24,474 bases of DNA from Bacillota bacterium (GTDB taxonomy: Bacteria; Bacillota; Clostridia; Lachnospirales; Lachnospiraceae), in assembly GCA_023398615.1 (NCBI GenBank), contig JAEWSD010000279.1:1-24474 (forward strand). Reading direction: 5' to 3'. Both the position numbers and the translations under genes were made by a program. Below are positions 12,703-20,325 of the stretch, piece after piece (position 1 is the stretch's first letter; each line of letters opens with the position of its first letter). The notes under the pieces were generated by a model. It was not told the origin of the DNA, searched no databases, and worked only from the letters and a program-made list of their open reading frames with translations.

Positions 12703-14793
12703 ATGAATGTTTACACTTCGGAAAAGATTCGAAACGTTGTATTGTTAGGCCACGGTGGCTGTGGCAAGACTACATTAGTCGAAGCCATGGCCTACACCAC
12801 AGGAATTATTAAACGTCAAGGCAGAGTTGAAGAGGGTAATACGATCAGTGATTATGATAAGGAAGAAGTGAAACGTCTTTTTTCTATCAGTACCACGGTA
12901 GTTCCGATCATCTGGGAGGATACGAAGATTAATATTTTAGATACTCCGGGTTATTTTGATTTTGTTGGCGAAATAGAAGAAGCGATGAACGCTGCCGACG
13001 CCGCGGTTATTGTTATTTCGGCAAAGGCAGGGGTAGAGGTAGGTACTGTGAAGGCCTGGGACTATTGTGAAAGGTACAATCTTCCCAGAATGTTTTTTGT
13101 AACAGATATGGACGATGATAATGCAAGCTATCGGCAGGTAGTGGAAGATTTAACGGAGCTGTACGGCAAAAAGATCGCGCCGTTTCATATACCGATCCGT
13201 GAGAATGAGAAGTTTGTGGGCTTTGTCAATGTGGTAAAGATGGCAGGCAGAAGATTTACGACTATGAGTAATTATGTGGAATGCCCGATTCCGGATTATT
13301 CTATGGAGAACCTGAATAAATTCCGTGAAACACTTTTAGATGCGGTTGCAGAGACTAACGAAGAATTAATGGATAAATATTTCGCGGGAGAGGAATTTAC
13401 CCAGGAGGAGATTTCCCTCGCACTTAGAAATAATGTAATAGAAGGCAGCATTGTTCCGGTATTGATGGGTTCCGGATTAAACGCACAGGGTGCAACAATG
13501 TTGCTGCAGGCGATTGAAAAATATTTTCCGGCACCAGGTAAGATGGAGATTGCCGGAACCAATATAAAGACAAACCAGCCTTTTGCGGCAAATTATGATG
13601 AAAGCCTCCCGATGAGTGCCAGAGTGTTTAAAACAATTGCGGACCCGTTTATCGGAAAATTTTCTCTGGTAAAGATTTGCTCCGGCATCCTGAAATCGGA
13701 TGCAGGCATATTTAACGCAGATAAGGATACCGAGGAAAAGATATCCAGGCTTTATGTATTAAGAGGCAAGGAACAGATCGAGGTTAATGAGCTTCATGCC
13801 GGAGATATCGGTGCGATAGGTAAGCTTTCGGATACGGTTACCGGTGATACCCTGTCGACGAAAGCAAATCCGATTGTATACGAACGTCCGGTAATGCCGA
13901 AACCGTATACTTATCAGCGTTTTAAGACCAAGAATAAGGGGGATGACGATAAGGTATCTCAGGCGTTATCGAAATTAATGGATGAGGATTTGACCTTAAA
14001 GCTTGTGAATGATAAAGAAAACCGCCAGACCTTGCTGTACGGCATCGGGGATCAGCAGCTTGATGTAACGGTAAGCAAGCTGCTTACCAAATATAAGGTT
14101 GAGATTGATATAATGAAGCCACGAGTTCCTTACCGGGAGGCAATACGAAAGAAGGTAAAGGTACAGGGCAAATATAAGAAGCAGTCCGGAGGACATGGAC
14201 AGTACGGTGATGTTCACATTGAGTTTGAGCCTTCCGGTAATCAGGAGGAACCGTATGTATTCTCGGAGAAGGTATTCGGCGGTGCCGTACCCAGAAACTA
14301 TTTCCCGGCAGTTGAGAAAGGTATTGCTGAAAGCGTTATTAAGGGGCCTTTGGCCGGCTACCCGGTTGTAGGGGTAAGCGCTACCCTGGTGGATGGTTCC
14401 TATCATCCCGTAGATTCCTCCGAAATGGCGTTCAAGATGGCTACCATTCAGGCCTTCAAACAGGGATTCATGGAAGCTTCCCCGGTGCTGTTGGAACCGA
14501 TTGCATCGATGAGAGTTGTTGTTCCCGATAAATATACCGGGGATATCATGGGTGATCTGAATAAGCGCCGCGGCAGGGTACTGGGAATGAATCCGATTGC
14601 ACACAGCAAGCAGGAAATTATTGCGGATATCCCTATGTCCGAAATCTACGGCTATTCTACGGACCTTCGCTCTATGACCGGAGGGGCGGGAGATTTCTCC
14701 TATGAGTTCGCACGCTATGAGCAGGCGCCTTCCGACATACAACAGAAGGTTATTGAAGAAAACCAGAAGGATCTTGAAGCCGCCGGAGAATAA
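12703..14793 (+). CDS. Elongation factor G-like translational GTPase (FusA2-type), 696 aa
   Basis: An EF-G-like GTPase with full domain length. G1 is GHGGCGKTT (residues 16-24) and G3 is DTPG (80-83). Domains II to V follow, with VYERPVMP, the domain IV stretch QSGGHGQYGDVHIEFEP and a C-terminal SMTGGAGDFSYEFARYE. The G4 position, NKMD in ordinary EF-G, reads TDMD at 134-137. Together with the MNVYTSEKIRNVVLLGHGG opening, this places it with the second, EF-G-like paralogues of Clostridia rather than the housekeeping EF-G of the str operon. Its exact role is unclear: it may be a stress or ribosome-recycling factor, and it may not be a ribosomal-protection resistance protein. ATG 12703 is chosen because GGAGG lies eight bases upstream; the frame opens at 12646. 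It has its own promoter and terminator. Confidence 0.92.
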   Translation: MNVYTSEKIRNVVLLGHGGCGKTTLVEAMAYTTGIIKRQGRVEEGNTISDYDKEEVKRLFSISTTVVPIIWEDTKINILDTPGYFDFVGEIEEAMNAADAAVIVISAKAGVEVGTVKAWDYCERYNLPRMFFVTDMDDDNASYRQVVEDLTELYGKKIAPFHIPIRENEKFVGFVNVVKMAGRRFTTMSNYVECPIPDYSMENLNKFRETLLDAVAETNEELMDKYFAGEEFTQEEISLALRNNVIEGSIVPVLMGSGLNAQGATMLLQAIEKYFPAPGKMEIAGTNIKTNQPFAANYDESLPMSARVFKTIADPFIGKFSLVKICSGILKSDAGIFNADKDTEEKISRLYVLRGKEQIEVNELHAGDIGAIGKLSDTVTGDTLSTKANPIVYERPVMPKPYTYQRFKTKNKGDDDKVSQALSKLMDEDLTLKLVNDKENRQTLLYGIGDQQLDVTVSKLLTKYKVEIDIMKPRVPYREAIRKKVKVQGKYKKQSGGHGQYGDVHIEFEPSGNQEEPYVFSEKVFGGAVPRNYFPAVEKGIAESVIKGPLAGYPVVGVSATLVDGSYHPVDSSEMAFKMATIQAFKQGFMEASPVLLEPIASMRVVVPDKYTGDIMGDLNKRRGRVLGMNPIAHSKQEIIADIPMSEIYGYSTDLRSMTGGAGDFSYEFARYEQAPSDIQQKVIEENQKDLEAAGE

Positions 14794-14805
14794 AAGGAAG
14801 AATAT

Positions 14806-14854
14806 AAGGAGCTGATAAAAGTCAAGGCAAACGACAATTATCAGTTCCTTTTAT
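14806..14854 (+). terminator. Rho-independent terminator of the EF-G-like gene
   Basis: AAGGAGCTGATAA pairs with TTATCAGTTCCTT (one mismatch) around an 19-25 base loop, followed by a TT-rich tract. It starts 13 bases after the stop codon. Confidence 0.75.
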
Positions 14855-14866
14855 ATATTTATGATC

Positions 14867-14895
14867 TTGACAGAGTAAGAAAAAAAGTGTAATAT
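14867..14895 (+). promoter_or_regulatory. Probable promoter of the membrane-anchored unknown
   Basis: TTGACA (14867-14872), a 17-base spacer and TAATAT (14890-14895). This is a perfect -35 with a weaker -10, giving a leader of about 80 nt. Confidence 0.6.
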
Positions 14896-14981
14896 TTTGT
14901 AGTCGCTGATTGAAAATAATGGAAATTGTTCGGAGATGAAACGTTGAAGTAATCTCAACAAATGAATGAACGGGGGTAATA

Positions 14982-15569
14982 ATGGAACAGTGGAATCAAC
15001 AAAATTATCAGAATATTGAGCAGGAGCAGCACGTTAAGAAAGGCTGTGCCGGTCGGTTTGGTTTATTAGTCATTATCCTTCTGGGAGTATTTTATGTAGT
15101 GGGTAAGCTTGGAGATTCCAAATCCGAAGAAGCGGGGGATATATTCTCGGATCGGGTATATCACATGAATGATGATTCCGCATTATATCTTTATGATGAT
15201 GGAACATATTATTGGTATCAGAATAATGAAGTGAAAAATGATAATTACTATACCGGAACCTTTAAGGTATATAATGCCGGTGCGGCTGAGGATCATATAG
15301 TAAATGATTTAAGTGAATATGGGATTGAGAAAGAGGAATTGCAGGAAATTTATCAGAGAAATAGTGAGAGTAAACTCTATGCCAAAGAGAACTTTTATTG
15401 CCTCGTTATGAACTGCAATTTAAGGTTTGTTGACGGGGAAGAAAATACGGATGGTGTAACTGAAACACCGTACTTTGGATTTTCCGACGGGAAAGATTAT
15501 GATTTGGCCAATATGAATACGGGTAATTATCTGCAGATTAACGATATTGAACCGATAGAAGGTGAATAG
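14982..15569 (+). CDS. Membrane-anchored protein of unknown function, 195 aa
   Basis: Not recognised. A polar, Gln/Asn-rich N-terminus (MEQWNQQNYQNIEQEQHVKK) is followed by one hydrophobic segment at about residues 25-43 (RFGLLVIILLGVFYVVGKL). With basic residues before it, the bulk should face outside. The outer part is acidic and rich in Asp, Asn and Tyr. It holds a small beta-type motif, ALYLYDDGTYYWYQNN ... YYTGTFKVYNA, similar in style to DUF-type domains that measure or present a short beta sheet, and it has two Cys (about 139 and 144) that could pair. GGGGG lies 7-8 bases before the ATG. It stands alone between two terminators. Confidence 0.8.
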   Translation: MEQWNQQNYQNIEQEQHVKKGCAGRFGLLVIILLGVFYVVGKLGDSKSEEAGDIFSDRVYHMNDDSALYLYDDGTYYWYQNNEVKNDNYYTGTFKVYNAGAAEDHIVNDLSEYGIEKEELQEIYQRNSESKLYAKENFYCLVMNCNLRFVDGEENTDGVTETPYFGFSDGKDYDLANMNTGNYLQINDIEPIEGE

Positions 15570-15583
15570 CAGCAATACATAGA

Positions 15584-15637
15584 AGGGCCGATATAAAAAT
15601 CAAAGATTATAGGATCTTATATTTTTGTATCAGCCCT
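15584..15637. terminator. Hairpin between convergent genes
   Basis: AGGGCCGATATAAAAAT pairs with the run ending ATATTTTTGTATCAGCCCT, allowing two mismatches. It lies between the stop at 15569 (+) and the stop at 15672 (-), so it probably ends transcription in both directions, although neither side has a long T-run after the stem. Confidence 0.6.
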
Positions 15638-15671
15638 CCTTATCTCTCTGTCAAGAATAAAGCGTCAAACA

Positions 15672-16493
15672 TTACATATTCCCTTTTATGAATTGATCCA
15701 GTGCCTGGTTGAATCTGTCCCGTTCGTCATAGAATACGGCATGGCCGCTGTTTTCAAAGGGTATCAGCCAGGAATTCTTTATCATATCTTTTTGAACCTC
15801 GGCCAAAGGGAAAAGGCATACCTTATCATGGATGCCGTGAAGAATCAGGGTAGGGGCCTGTATCATCTCAAGATCATGAAACAGCTGCTCCTCATTCAGC
15901 CAGCTTTCCGCAACCTCCGCGGTCGCCCAGCCGGCCCCCTGCAAACCCAAACTGAAAAACCAATCCATAAAAGGCTTTGTTATAAGCTGATAGAAGAAGA
16001 TATTTCCGAAGTCTTCCAGCATTTTCGGACGGTCATTATAGGTCCCCTCAATAATATCCGTTACGGCTTCCCTTTGCAGTCCATAAGGGAAATAGGAACG
16101 CTGTATCAGGCTGGGTGCTGCTGCGGCACACAGTACAAGCCTGGATACTCCGAATTCCTTGTGCCTTGCCATATATCTGACGGCGATCGCACCGCCGGTA
16201 GAATGTCCTAGCAGTGTAGCATTCTTTAACTTTAGCGCTTCCATTACCGCTCTTACATCATCCGATAGTCTGTCATAATCGTAGCCGCAATAAGGCTTAT
16301 CAGATTTCCCGAATCCGCGTTGATCGATACCTATACAGCGGTAGCCCATCTTAGGCAATTGGTTGAACTGGTACTCGAACAATTCATGGCTGCCCGGCCA
16401 GCCATGCAGGAAAACGATCGTTTCTTTACATTCCGGATTAAGATCCTCTACAAAAAGGTTTACATTTTTTTCTACAGAAACATAGTAACCCAT
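15672..16493 (-). CDS. Alpha/beta hydrolase, 273 aa
   Basis: A single-domain alpha/beta hydrolase. The oxyanion region is FLHGWPGS (residues 28-35), the nucleophile S98 lies in GHSTGG, the acid is D223 in HGIHDKV, and H251 is in NSGHAVFY. DQRGFGKSDKP is the usual loop of this branch, which contains esterases, haloperoxidase-like enzymes and lactonases. The cap (about 130-205) is aromatic-rich, which suggests a hydrophobic substrate that cannot be named. There is no signal peptide. On the minus strand GGTGG lies six bases before the ATG. It is divergent from ygiQ, with about 400 bases between them that hold a MITE-like repeat. Confidence 0.92.
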   Translation of the reverse strand: MGYYVSVEKNVNLFVEDLNPECKETIVFLHGWPGSHELFEYQFNQLPKMGYRCIGIDQRGFGKSDKPYCGYDYDRLSDDVRAVMEALKLKNATLLGHSTGGAIAVRYMARHKEFGVSRLVLCAAAAPSLIQRSYFPYGLQREAVTDIIEGTYNDRPKMLEDFGNIFFYQLITKPFMDWFFSLGLQGAGWATAEVAESWLNEEQLFHDLEMIQAPTLILHGIHDKVCLFPLAEVQKDMIKNSWLIPFENSGHAVFYDERDRFNQALDQFIKGNM

Positions 16494-16569
16494 AAAATAC
16501 CACCATTCTTTTCATACTATTAGTGTATTACCGCAAAAGGAATATGTGTCAGTTAACCCCGGAATTTAA

Positions 16570-16730
16570 TTACTTGTTACTATTCAGCCTTACGGCTTCA
16601 TAGCAACAATTAATGCACAGAAAGGCTGCCTTGCAGCCTTTCGCGCACAGAAGTCTCGGGGTTTCTGTGACTTTCGCTTCACTCACAAAAAACACCTCGC
16701 GGTACCATAGGCTGAATAATAACAATTACT
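16570..16730. mobile_element. Possible MITE or structured RNA, about 160 bp, with imperfect terminal inverted repeats
   Basis: TTACTTGTTACTATTCAGCCT (16570-16590) is an imperfect inverted match to the end at about 16709-16730, whose complement reads TAATTGTTATTATTCAGCCT (about 17 of 20 bases). Inside are a perfect 10-bp hairpin GAAAGGCTGC-CTT-GCAGCCTTTC (16620-16642) and a second stem, CACAGAA (16646-16652) with TTCTGTG (16663-16669). No ORF of note and no Shine-Dalgarno are present. The base content is richer in GC than its AT-rich flanks. It fills the gap between the divergent alpha/beta hydrolase and ygiQ. It could be a non-autonomous element or a non-coding RNA; a genome search is needed to tell. 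Confidence 0.6.
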
Positions 16731-16753
16731 TCCATAAAGGAATTAAAATGTTA

Positions 16754-16782
16754 TCGACGTTTCCTGTAAATTAGGTTATACT
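16754..16782 (+). promoter_or_regulatory. Probable promoter of ygiQ
   Basis: TCGACG (16754-16759), a 17-base spacer and TATACT (16777-16782). This predicts a leader of about 105 nt ending in the hairpin described at 16854-16894. Confidence 0.45.
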
Positions 16783-16853
16783 TATCTGGTATACGGTTGA
16801 AGTATTTTAGGCAATTGAGAGTTTCAAAAACGCCTATTGAAACACATTTGAAT

Positions 16854-16894
16854 GGAAGGAGAAGTTTACTGCATAGTAAACTGTTTATGATAGA
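16854..16894 (+). promoter_or_regulatory. Shine-Dalgarno separated from the ygiQ start by a perfect hairpin
   Basis: GGAAGGAG (16854-16861) is the only strong ribosome site. It is 33 bases from the ATG at 16895. Between them is AGTTTACT-GCAT-AGTAAACT (16863-16882), a perfect 8-bp stem with a 4-base loop. If the hairpin folds, the effective spacing falls to about 13 bases. Confidence 0.7.
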
Positions 16895-18907
16895 ATGTTA
16901 AAGGATTTTTTACCGATCAGTAAGGAAGATATGGCGAAGAGAGGCTGGGATCAGTGCGATTTTGTGTATATTACCGGGGATGCCTATGTGGATCATCATT
17001 CTTTCGGGCCGGCGGTCATCAGCAGGGTACTGGAAAGCCACGGATATAAGGTAGGGATCCTTGCACAGCCTGACTGGAAGGACAGCCAAAGCATCACGGT
17101 GCTCGGAACACCGCGGCTGGGTTTCCTGGTGAGCGGCGGCAATATGGACACGATGGTTAACCATTATACTGCTGCCAGAAAGAGAAGACATGAGGATGCC
17201 TATTCACCGGGCGGGGCAACGGGCAGGAGGCCGGACCGGGCGACTGTTGTTTACTGCAATATGATTCGTAAGGTTTATGGGAATATGCCTGTCATTATCG
17301 GCGGCATTGAAGCCAGCCTGCGAAGACTTGCACACTATGATTACTGGAGTGATAAGGTGAAACGTTCCATACTTTTGGATTCCCAGGCGGATATCTTATC
17401 CTATGGAATGGGGGAGCATTCTGTTGTGGAAATTGCGGACGCATTAAACAGCGGTATCGCGGTACAGGATATTACCTTCATCAACGGCACCGTTTATAAG
17501 GCAAGGGATCTGTCTTCCGTATATGACGCGGTAATGCTTCCGTCCTACCGGACTATCTCAGACAGCAAGGAAGAATTTGCGAAAAGCTTTTATATCCAGT
17601 ATTGCAATACGGACCCGTATTCCGGAAAACGGCTGGTGGAGCAGTATAAGGATAAGGAATATGTGGTGCAGAACCCGCCTTCAGGGCCGCTCACACAGGC
17701 GGAAATGGACAGGGTATATTCCCTTCCGTTTATGCGGGATTACCACCCGGTCTATAAGGAACAGGGAGGAATACCTGCAATAGAGGAGCTTAAATTCAGT
17801 CTGGTAAGCAACAGAGGCTGCTTCGGCGGGTGTAGCTTCTGTGCACTGACCTTTCACCAGGGGCGGATTATTCAGACAAGAAGTCACGAATCCATTGTTG
17901 CGGAAGCAAATCTTCTGGTATGGGACAAGGATTTTAAAGGCTATATCAATGATGTGGGAGGGCCTACCGCGAACTTCCGCCATACCGCATGTGAAAAACA
18001 GAACACGAAAGGAGCCTGCATCGACAAACAGTGTCTGTTCCCTGTTCCCTGCAGGAATCTGAAAATTGACCATAGGGATTACCTCTCCCTGCTTAAAAAG
18101 CTGCGTGCGCTTCCTAATGTCAAGAAGGTGTTTGTCCGTTCCGGAATACGTTTTGATTACTTAATAAACGATAAGGATGATACGTTTATGAAGGAGCTGT
18201 GTGAGCATCATGTCAGCGGGCAGCTCAAGGTTGCTCCGGAGCATATCAGCGACAAAGTACTTGGTTTAATGGGCAAACCGTCAAACTCCGTCTATGAGAA
18301 ATTCCTGAAAAAGTATAGGAATATAAATGAGGCCCTGGGTAAGAAGCAGTTTGTTGTCCCGTATCTTATGTCCTCCCATCCCGGCTCTACCTTAAAGGAA
18401 GCGGTTGCGCTTGCGGAGTACTTAAGGGATCTCGGATACATGCCGGAACAGGTGCAGGATTTCTATCCGACCCCTTCCACGATATCCACCTGCATGTATT
18501 ATACAGGCCTGGATCCGAGAACCATGCAGCCGGTCTATGTACCCAAAACACAGCATGAGAAGGCAATGCAGAGGGCTTTAATCCAGTACCGGAACCCTAA
18601 AAATTATGATTTGGTATATGAGGCGCTTACCCTGGCACACCGCACCGACCTGATCGGGTATGACAGGAAATGCCTGATTCGCCCGAAAGCCGGTACAGGA
18701 AACCGCCGTGAAGCGGCACCAGGAACAAAGCGCATTAACGGAAAGAAAACACGCGGGAAAACGCAGACCGCTTTTAAAGACGGACAGAAGCGGAAGGAGA
18801 GCGGAAAGCCGGGCAGGAATGTAAGAAATAGCAATACGGAAAGGAAACATACGGGAAGAGTCACTTCTTCCGGTTCGACAAGGCGTAAACCGGCGGGAAA
18901 GCATTGA
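16895..18907 (+). CDS. YgiQ-family radical SAM protein (UPF0313), 670 aa
   Basis: A large radical SAM protein of the YgiQ/UPF0313 family, whose reaction is not established. The N-terminal domain opens FLPISKEDMAKRGW and holds the family block TGDAYVDHHSFGPAVISR. The 4Fe-4S cluster motif is C309-F-G-G-C313-S-F-C316 in SNRGCFGGCSFCAL, a CxxxCxxC. Further family blocks are GGPTANFR and LKVAPEHISDKVL, with VQDFYPTPSTISTCMYYTG after them. The last 70 residues or so are Lys/Arg/Gly-rich and probably disordered, a frequent feature in Firmicute members, and may bind RNA. The start fits the family N-terminus, although its ribosome site is far upstream. GNAT follows after 11 bases, so the two are likely one operon. 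Confidence 0.95.
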   Translation: MLKDFLPISKEDMAKRGWDQCDFVYITGDAYVDHHSFGPAVISRVLESHGYKVGILAQPDWKDSQSITVLGTPRLGFLVSGGNMDTMVNHYTAARKRRHEDAYSPGGATGRRPDRATVVYCNMIRKVYGNMPVIIGGIEASLRRLAHYDYWSDKVKRSILLDSQADILSYGMGEHSVVEIADALNSGIAVQDITFINGTVYKARDLSSVYDAVMLPSYRTISDSKEEFAKSFYIQYCNTDPYSGKRLVEQYKDKEYVVQNPPSGPLTQAEMDRVYSLPFMRDYHPVYKEQGGIPAIEELKFSLVSNRGCFGGCSFCALTFHQGRIIQTRSHESIVAEANLLVWDKDFKGYINDVGGPTANFRHTACEKQNTKGACIDKQCLFPVPCRNLKIDHRDYLSLLKKLRALPNVKKVFVRSGIRFDYLINDKDDTFMKELCEHHVSGQLKVAPEHISDKVLGLMGKPSNSVYEKFLKKYRNINEALGKKQFVVPYLMSSHPGSTLKEAVALAEYLRDLGYMPEQVQDFYPTPSTISTCMYYTGLDPRTMQPVYVPKTQHEKAMQRALIQYRNPKNYDLVYEALTLAHRTDLIGYDRKCLIRPKAGTGNRREAAPGTKRINGKKTRGKTQTAFKDGQKRKESGKPGRNVRNSNTERKHTGRVTSSGSTRRKPAGKH

Positions 18908-18918
18908 GGGGGTAAGTT

Positions 18919-19362
18919 GTGGAAATTAAAAAAATAAGCGGGAATAAAAAGGATTATATTGATTTATTATTACTTGCGGATGAGCAGGAGGATATGATAG
19001 ACAGATATCTTAAAGACGGCGATATGTTTGCCTTATATTCGGAGGATTTAAAGAGTGTCTGTGTGGTTACGAAGGAAACGGAAGACATTTATGAAATAAA
19101 AAATATTGCGACCTATGAGAAATATCAGGGACAGGGCTACGGCAAAAAGCTTATCGAGTTCCTGTTCGAGTACTACCGGGGGCGGTGTAAGACGATGTAT
19201 GTCGGGACAGGTGACAGTCCGCTCACTGTGCCGTTTTATGAACGCTGCGGATTTAAGAGATCACATATAGTAAAGAATTTCTTTACGGATAACTATGATC
19301 ATCCGATATTTGAAGCCGGAAAACAGCTGATCGACATGGTTTATCTGAGGAAGGACTTTTAG
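18919..19362 (+). CDS. GNAT-family N-acetyltransferase, 147 aa
   Basis: An acetyl-CoA-dependent acetyltransferase of the GNAT fold. The central strand IYEIKNIATYEKYQGQGYGKKLIEFLFEYY contains the pyrophosphate-binding QGQGYGKK (R/Q-x-x-G-x-G/A). YVGTGDSPLTVPFYERCGFKRSHIVKNFF is the usual motif B region, with Tyr in FYERCGF. The substrate is unknown. The start is GTG 18919 with GAGGGGG seven bases upstream; no ATG fits. The gap from ygiQ is only 11 bases, so it is probably translated from the same mRNA. The gene ends normally at 19362. The next sequence is an open but headless remnant of another protein. Confidence 0.88.
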   Translation: MEIKKISGNKKDYIDLLLLADEQEDMIDRYLKDGDMFALYSEDLKSVCVVTKETEDIYEIKNIATYEKYQGQGYGKKLIEFLFEYYRGRCKTMYVGTGDSPLTVPFYERCGFKRSHIVKNFFTDNYDHPIFEAGKQLIDMVYLRKDF

Positions 19363-19594
19363 TTTCTCCCTGTACCTGTCCGATAAAGCAGGTACGGAGG
19401 TTGGTTCCGGCTCAGTCGGGATAATCGGCGGGGCCGACGGTCCGACTACGATTATAGTGTCGGCCGCACCGTCCGGACTTTTTATTACACTGATCCTGTC
19501 TGCCCTGCTGATAGCCGGAGCAGCCTGCTTTGTCATAGTCAGAGGCAGGAAGAAGAAAAAGGATGACAAAGACGAATATAACCGGATAAAATAA
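19349..19594 (+). pseudogene. Headless fragment of a small membrane protein with a GIIGGADGPT motif
   Basis: An open frame of about 80 codons runs from just after a stop at 19346-19348 to TAA 19592-19594. It reads EVGSGSVGIIGGADGPTTII, then a hydrophobic segment (LFITLILSALLIAGAACFVIV) and a basic tail (RGRKKKKDDKDEYNRIK). The GADGPT block is the signature of the beta subunits of sodium-pumping decarboxylases and of short related membrane proteins in Clostridia (recalled). No ATG, GTG or TTG with a ribosome site opens this frame. A late GTG at about 19458 would start inside the motif region. The 5' part overlaps the GNAT end in another frame, so the gene looks truncated rather than intact. 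A non-standard start cannot be ruled out. Confidence 0.5.
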
Positions 19595-19603
19595 CGAATT
19601 CTT

Positions 19604-20317
19604 TTATGCAATACAGGCCTGAATGAATGCCTCGAAGATTTTATAAGCTTCCTCCTCGGTACGGAATAGATGTTCCGGATGCCACTGCACTCCCAGAAAG
19701 AATCTGCTGTCCGGCATATAAATCGCTTCGATCAGAGAGTCGGGTGAACTGCCTGCTATCTCAAGAGAAGGTGCCAAATCCTTGATTGCCTGGTGGTGAA
19801 AGCTGTTGACGTGTATGGATTCCACAGGCAGGATACGGTAAAGGAGGCTGTCTTTAACGATCGACACACTGTGAGACAGTACGGCATTGCCTGAAACCTG
19901 CGAATGTGCAATCTGAGATGCCGGCCCAAGCTGCGAGGGGATATCCTGGTATAAGGTACCGCCCAGAAAAACATTTAAAATCTGGATACCGCGGCAGATG
20001 CCAAGGACGGGTTTGTCTGTTTCCATTGCAATTGTGAACAGGTCTTCCTCCATTCTGTCACGCTCCGGAATAACGGTTCCGCATCCCGTAATTGTTTCTT
20101 CCCCAAAACGGAACGGAGTGATATCGGGTCCTCCGGTAAACAGGAAGCCGTCACAGAAGGCGGCTGCCGCGGATAATTCAGCTTTATCAACAAGCAAAGG
20201 CAATACGATGGGAATGCCTCCGGCTGCCCTTACGGCATCCATATAGTTAGGGCCGATCCAGATACGATTCCGTTCATAATCGTATTGCGGAGTCAGGCCG
20301 ATAATCGGTTTCTTCAT
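19604..20317 (-). CDS. Gamma-glutamyl-gamma-aminobutyrate hydrolase-like class I amidotransferase (peptidase C26), 237 aa
   Basis: A class I glutamine-amidotransferase-fold hydrolase of the PuuD-like C26 group. The triad is C108 in GICRGIQ, H213 and E215 in VQWHPEH. FLFTGGPDITPFRFGEE and VNSFHHQAIKDL are typical family blocks. The group cleaves gamma-glutamyl amides such as gamma-glutamyl-GABA, but the substrate here is not shown. ATG 20317 is preferred over GTG 20329, because GAGGGA lies six bases before it and because the family starts MKKPIIG. It begins eight bases after the stop of the aldose-1-epimerase-like gene, so the two form an operon. A putrescine pathway is not visible nearby, so a peptide or cell-wall substrate is possible. 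Confidence 0.9.
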   Translation of the reverse strand: MKKPIIGLTPQYDYERNRIWIGPNYMDAVRAAGGIPIVLPLLVDKAELSAAAAFCDGFLFTGGPDITPFRFGEETITGCGTVIPERDRMEEDLFTIAMETDKPVLGICRGIQILNVFLGGTLYQDIPSQLGPASQIAHSQVSGNAVLSHSVSIVKDSLLYRILPVESIHVNSFHHQAIKDLAPSLEIAGSSPDSLIEAIYMPDSRFFLGVQWHPEHLFRTEEEAYKIFEAFIQACIA

Positions 20318-20325
20318 GGAATCCC

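Noticed and set aside
13996..14742. 248-codon open frame on the minus strand
   Set aside because: It lies antisense inside the EF-G-like gene, and its product shows no family pattern.
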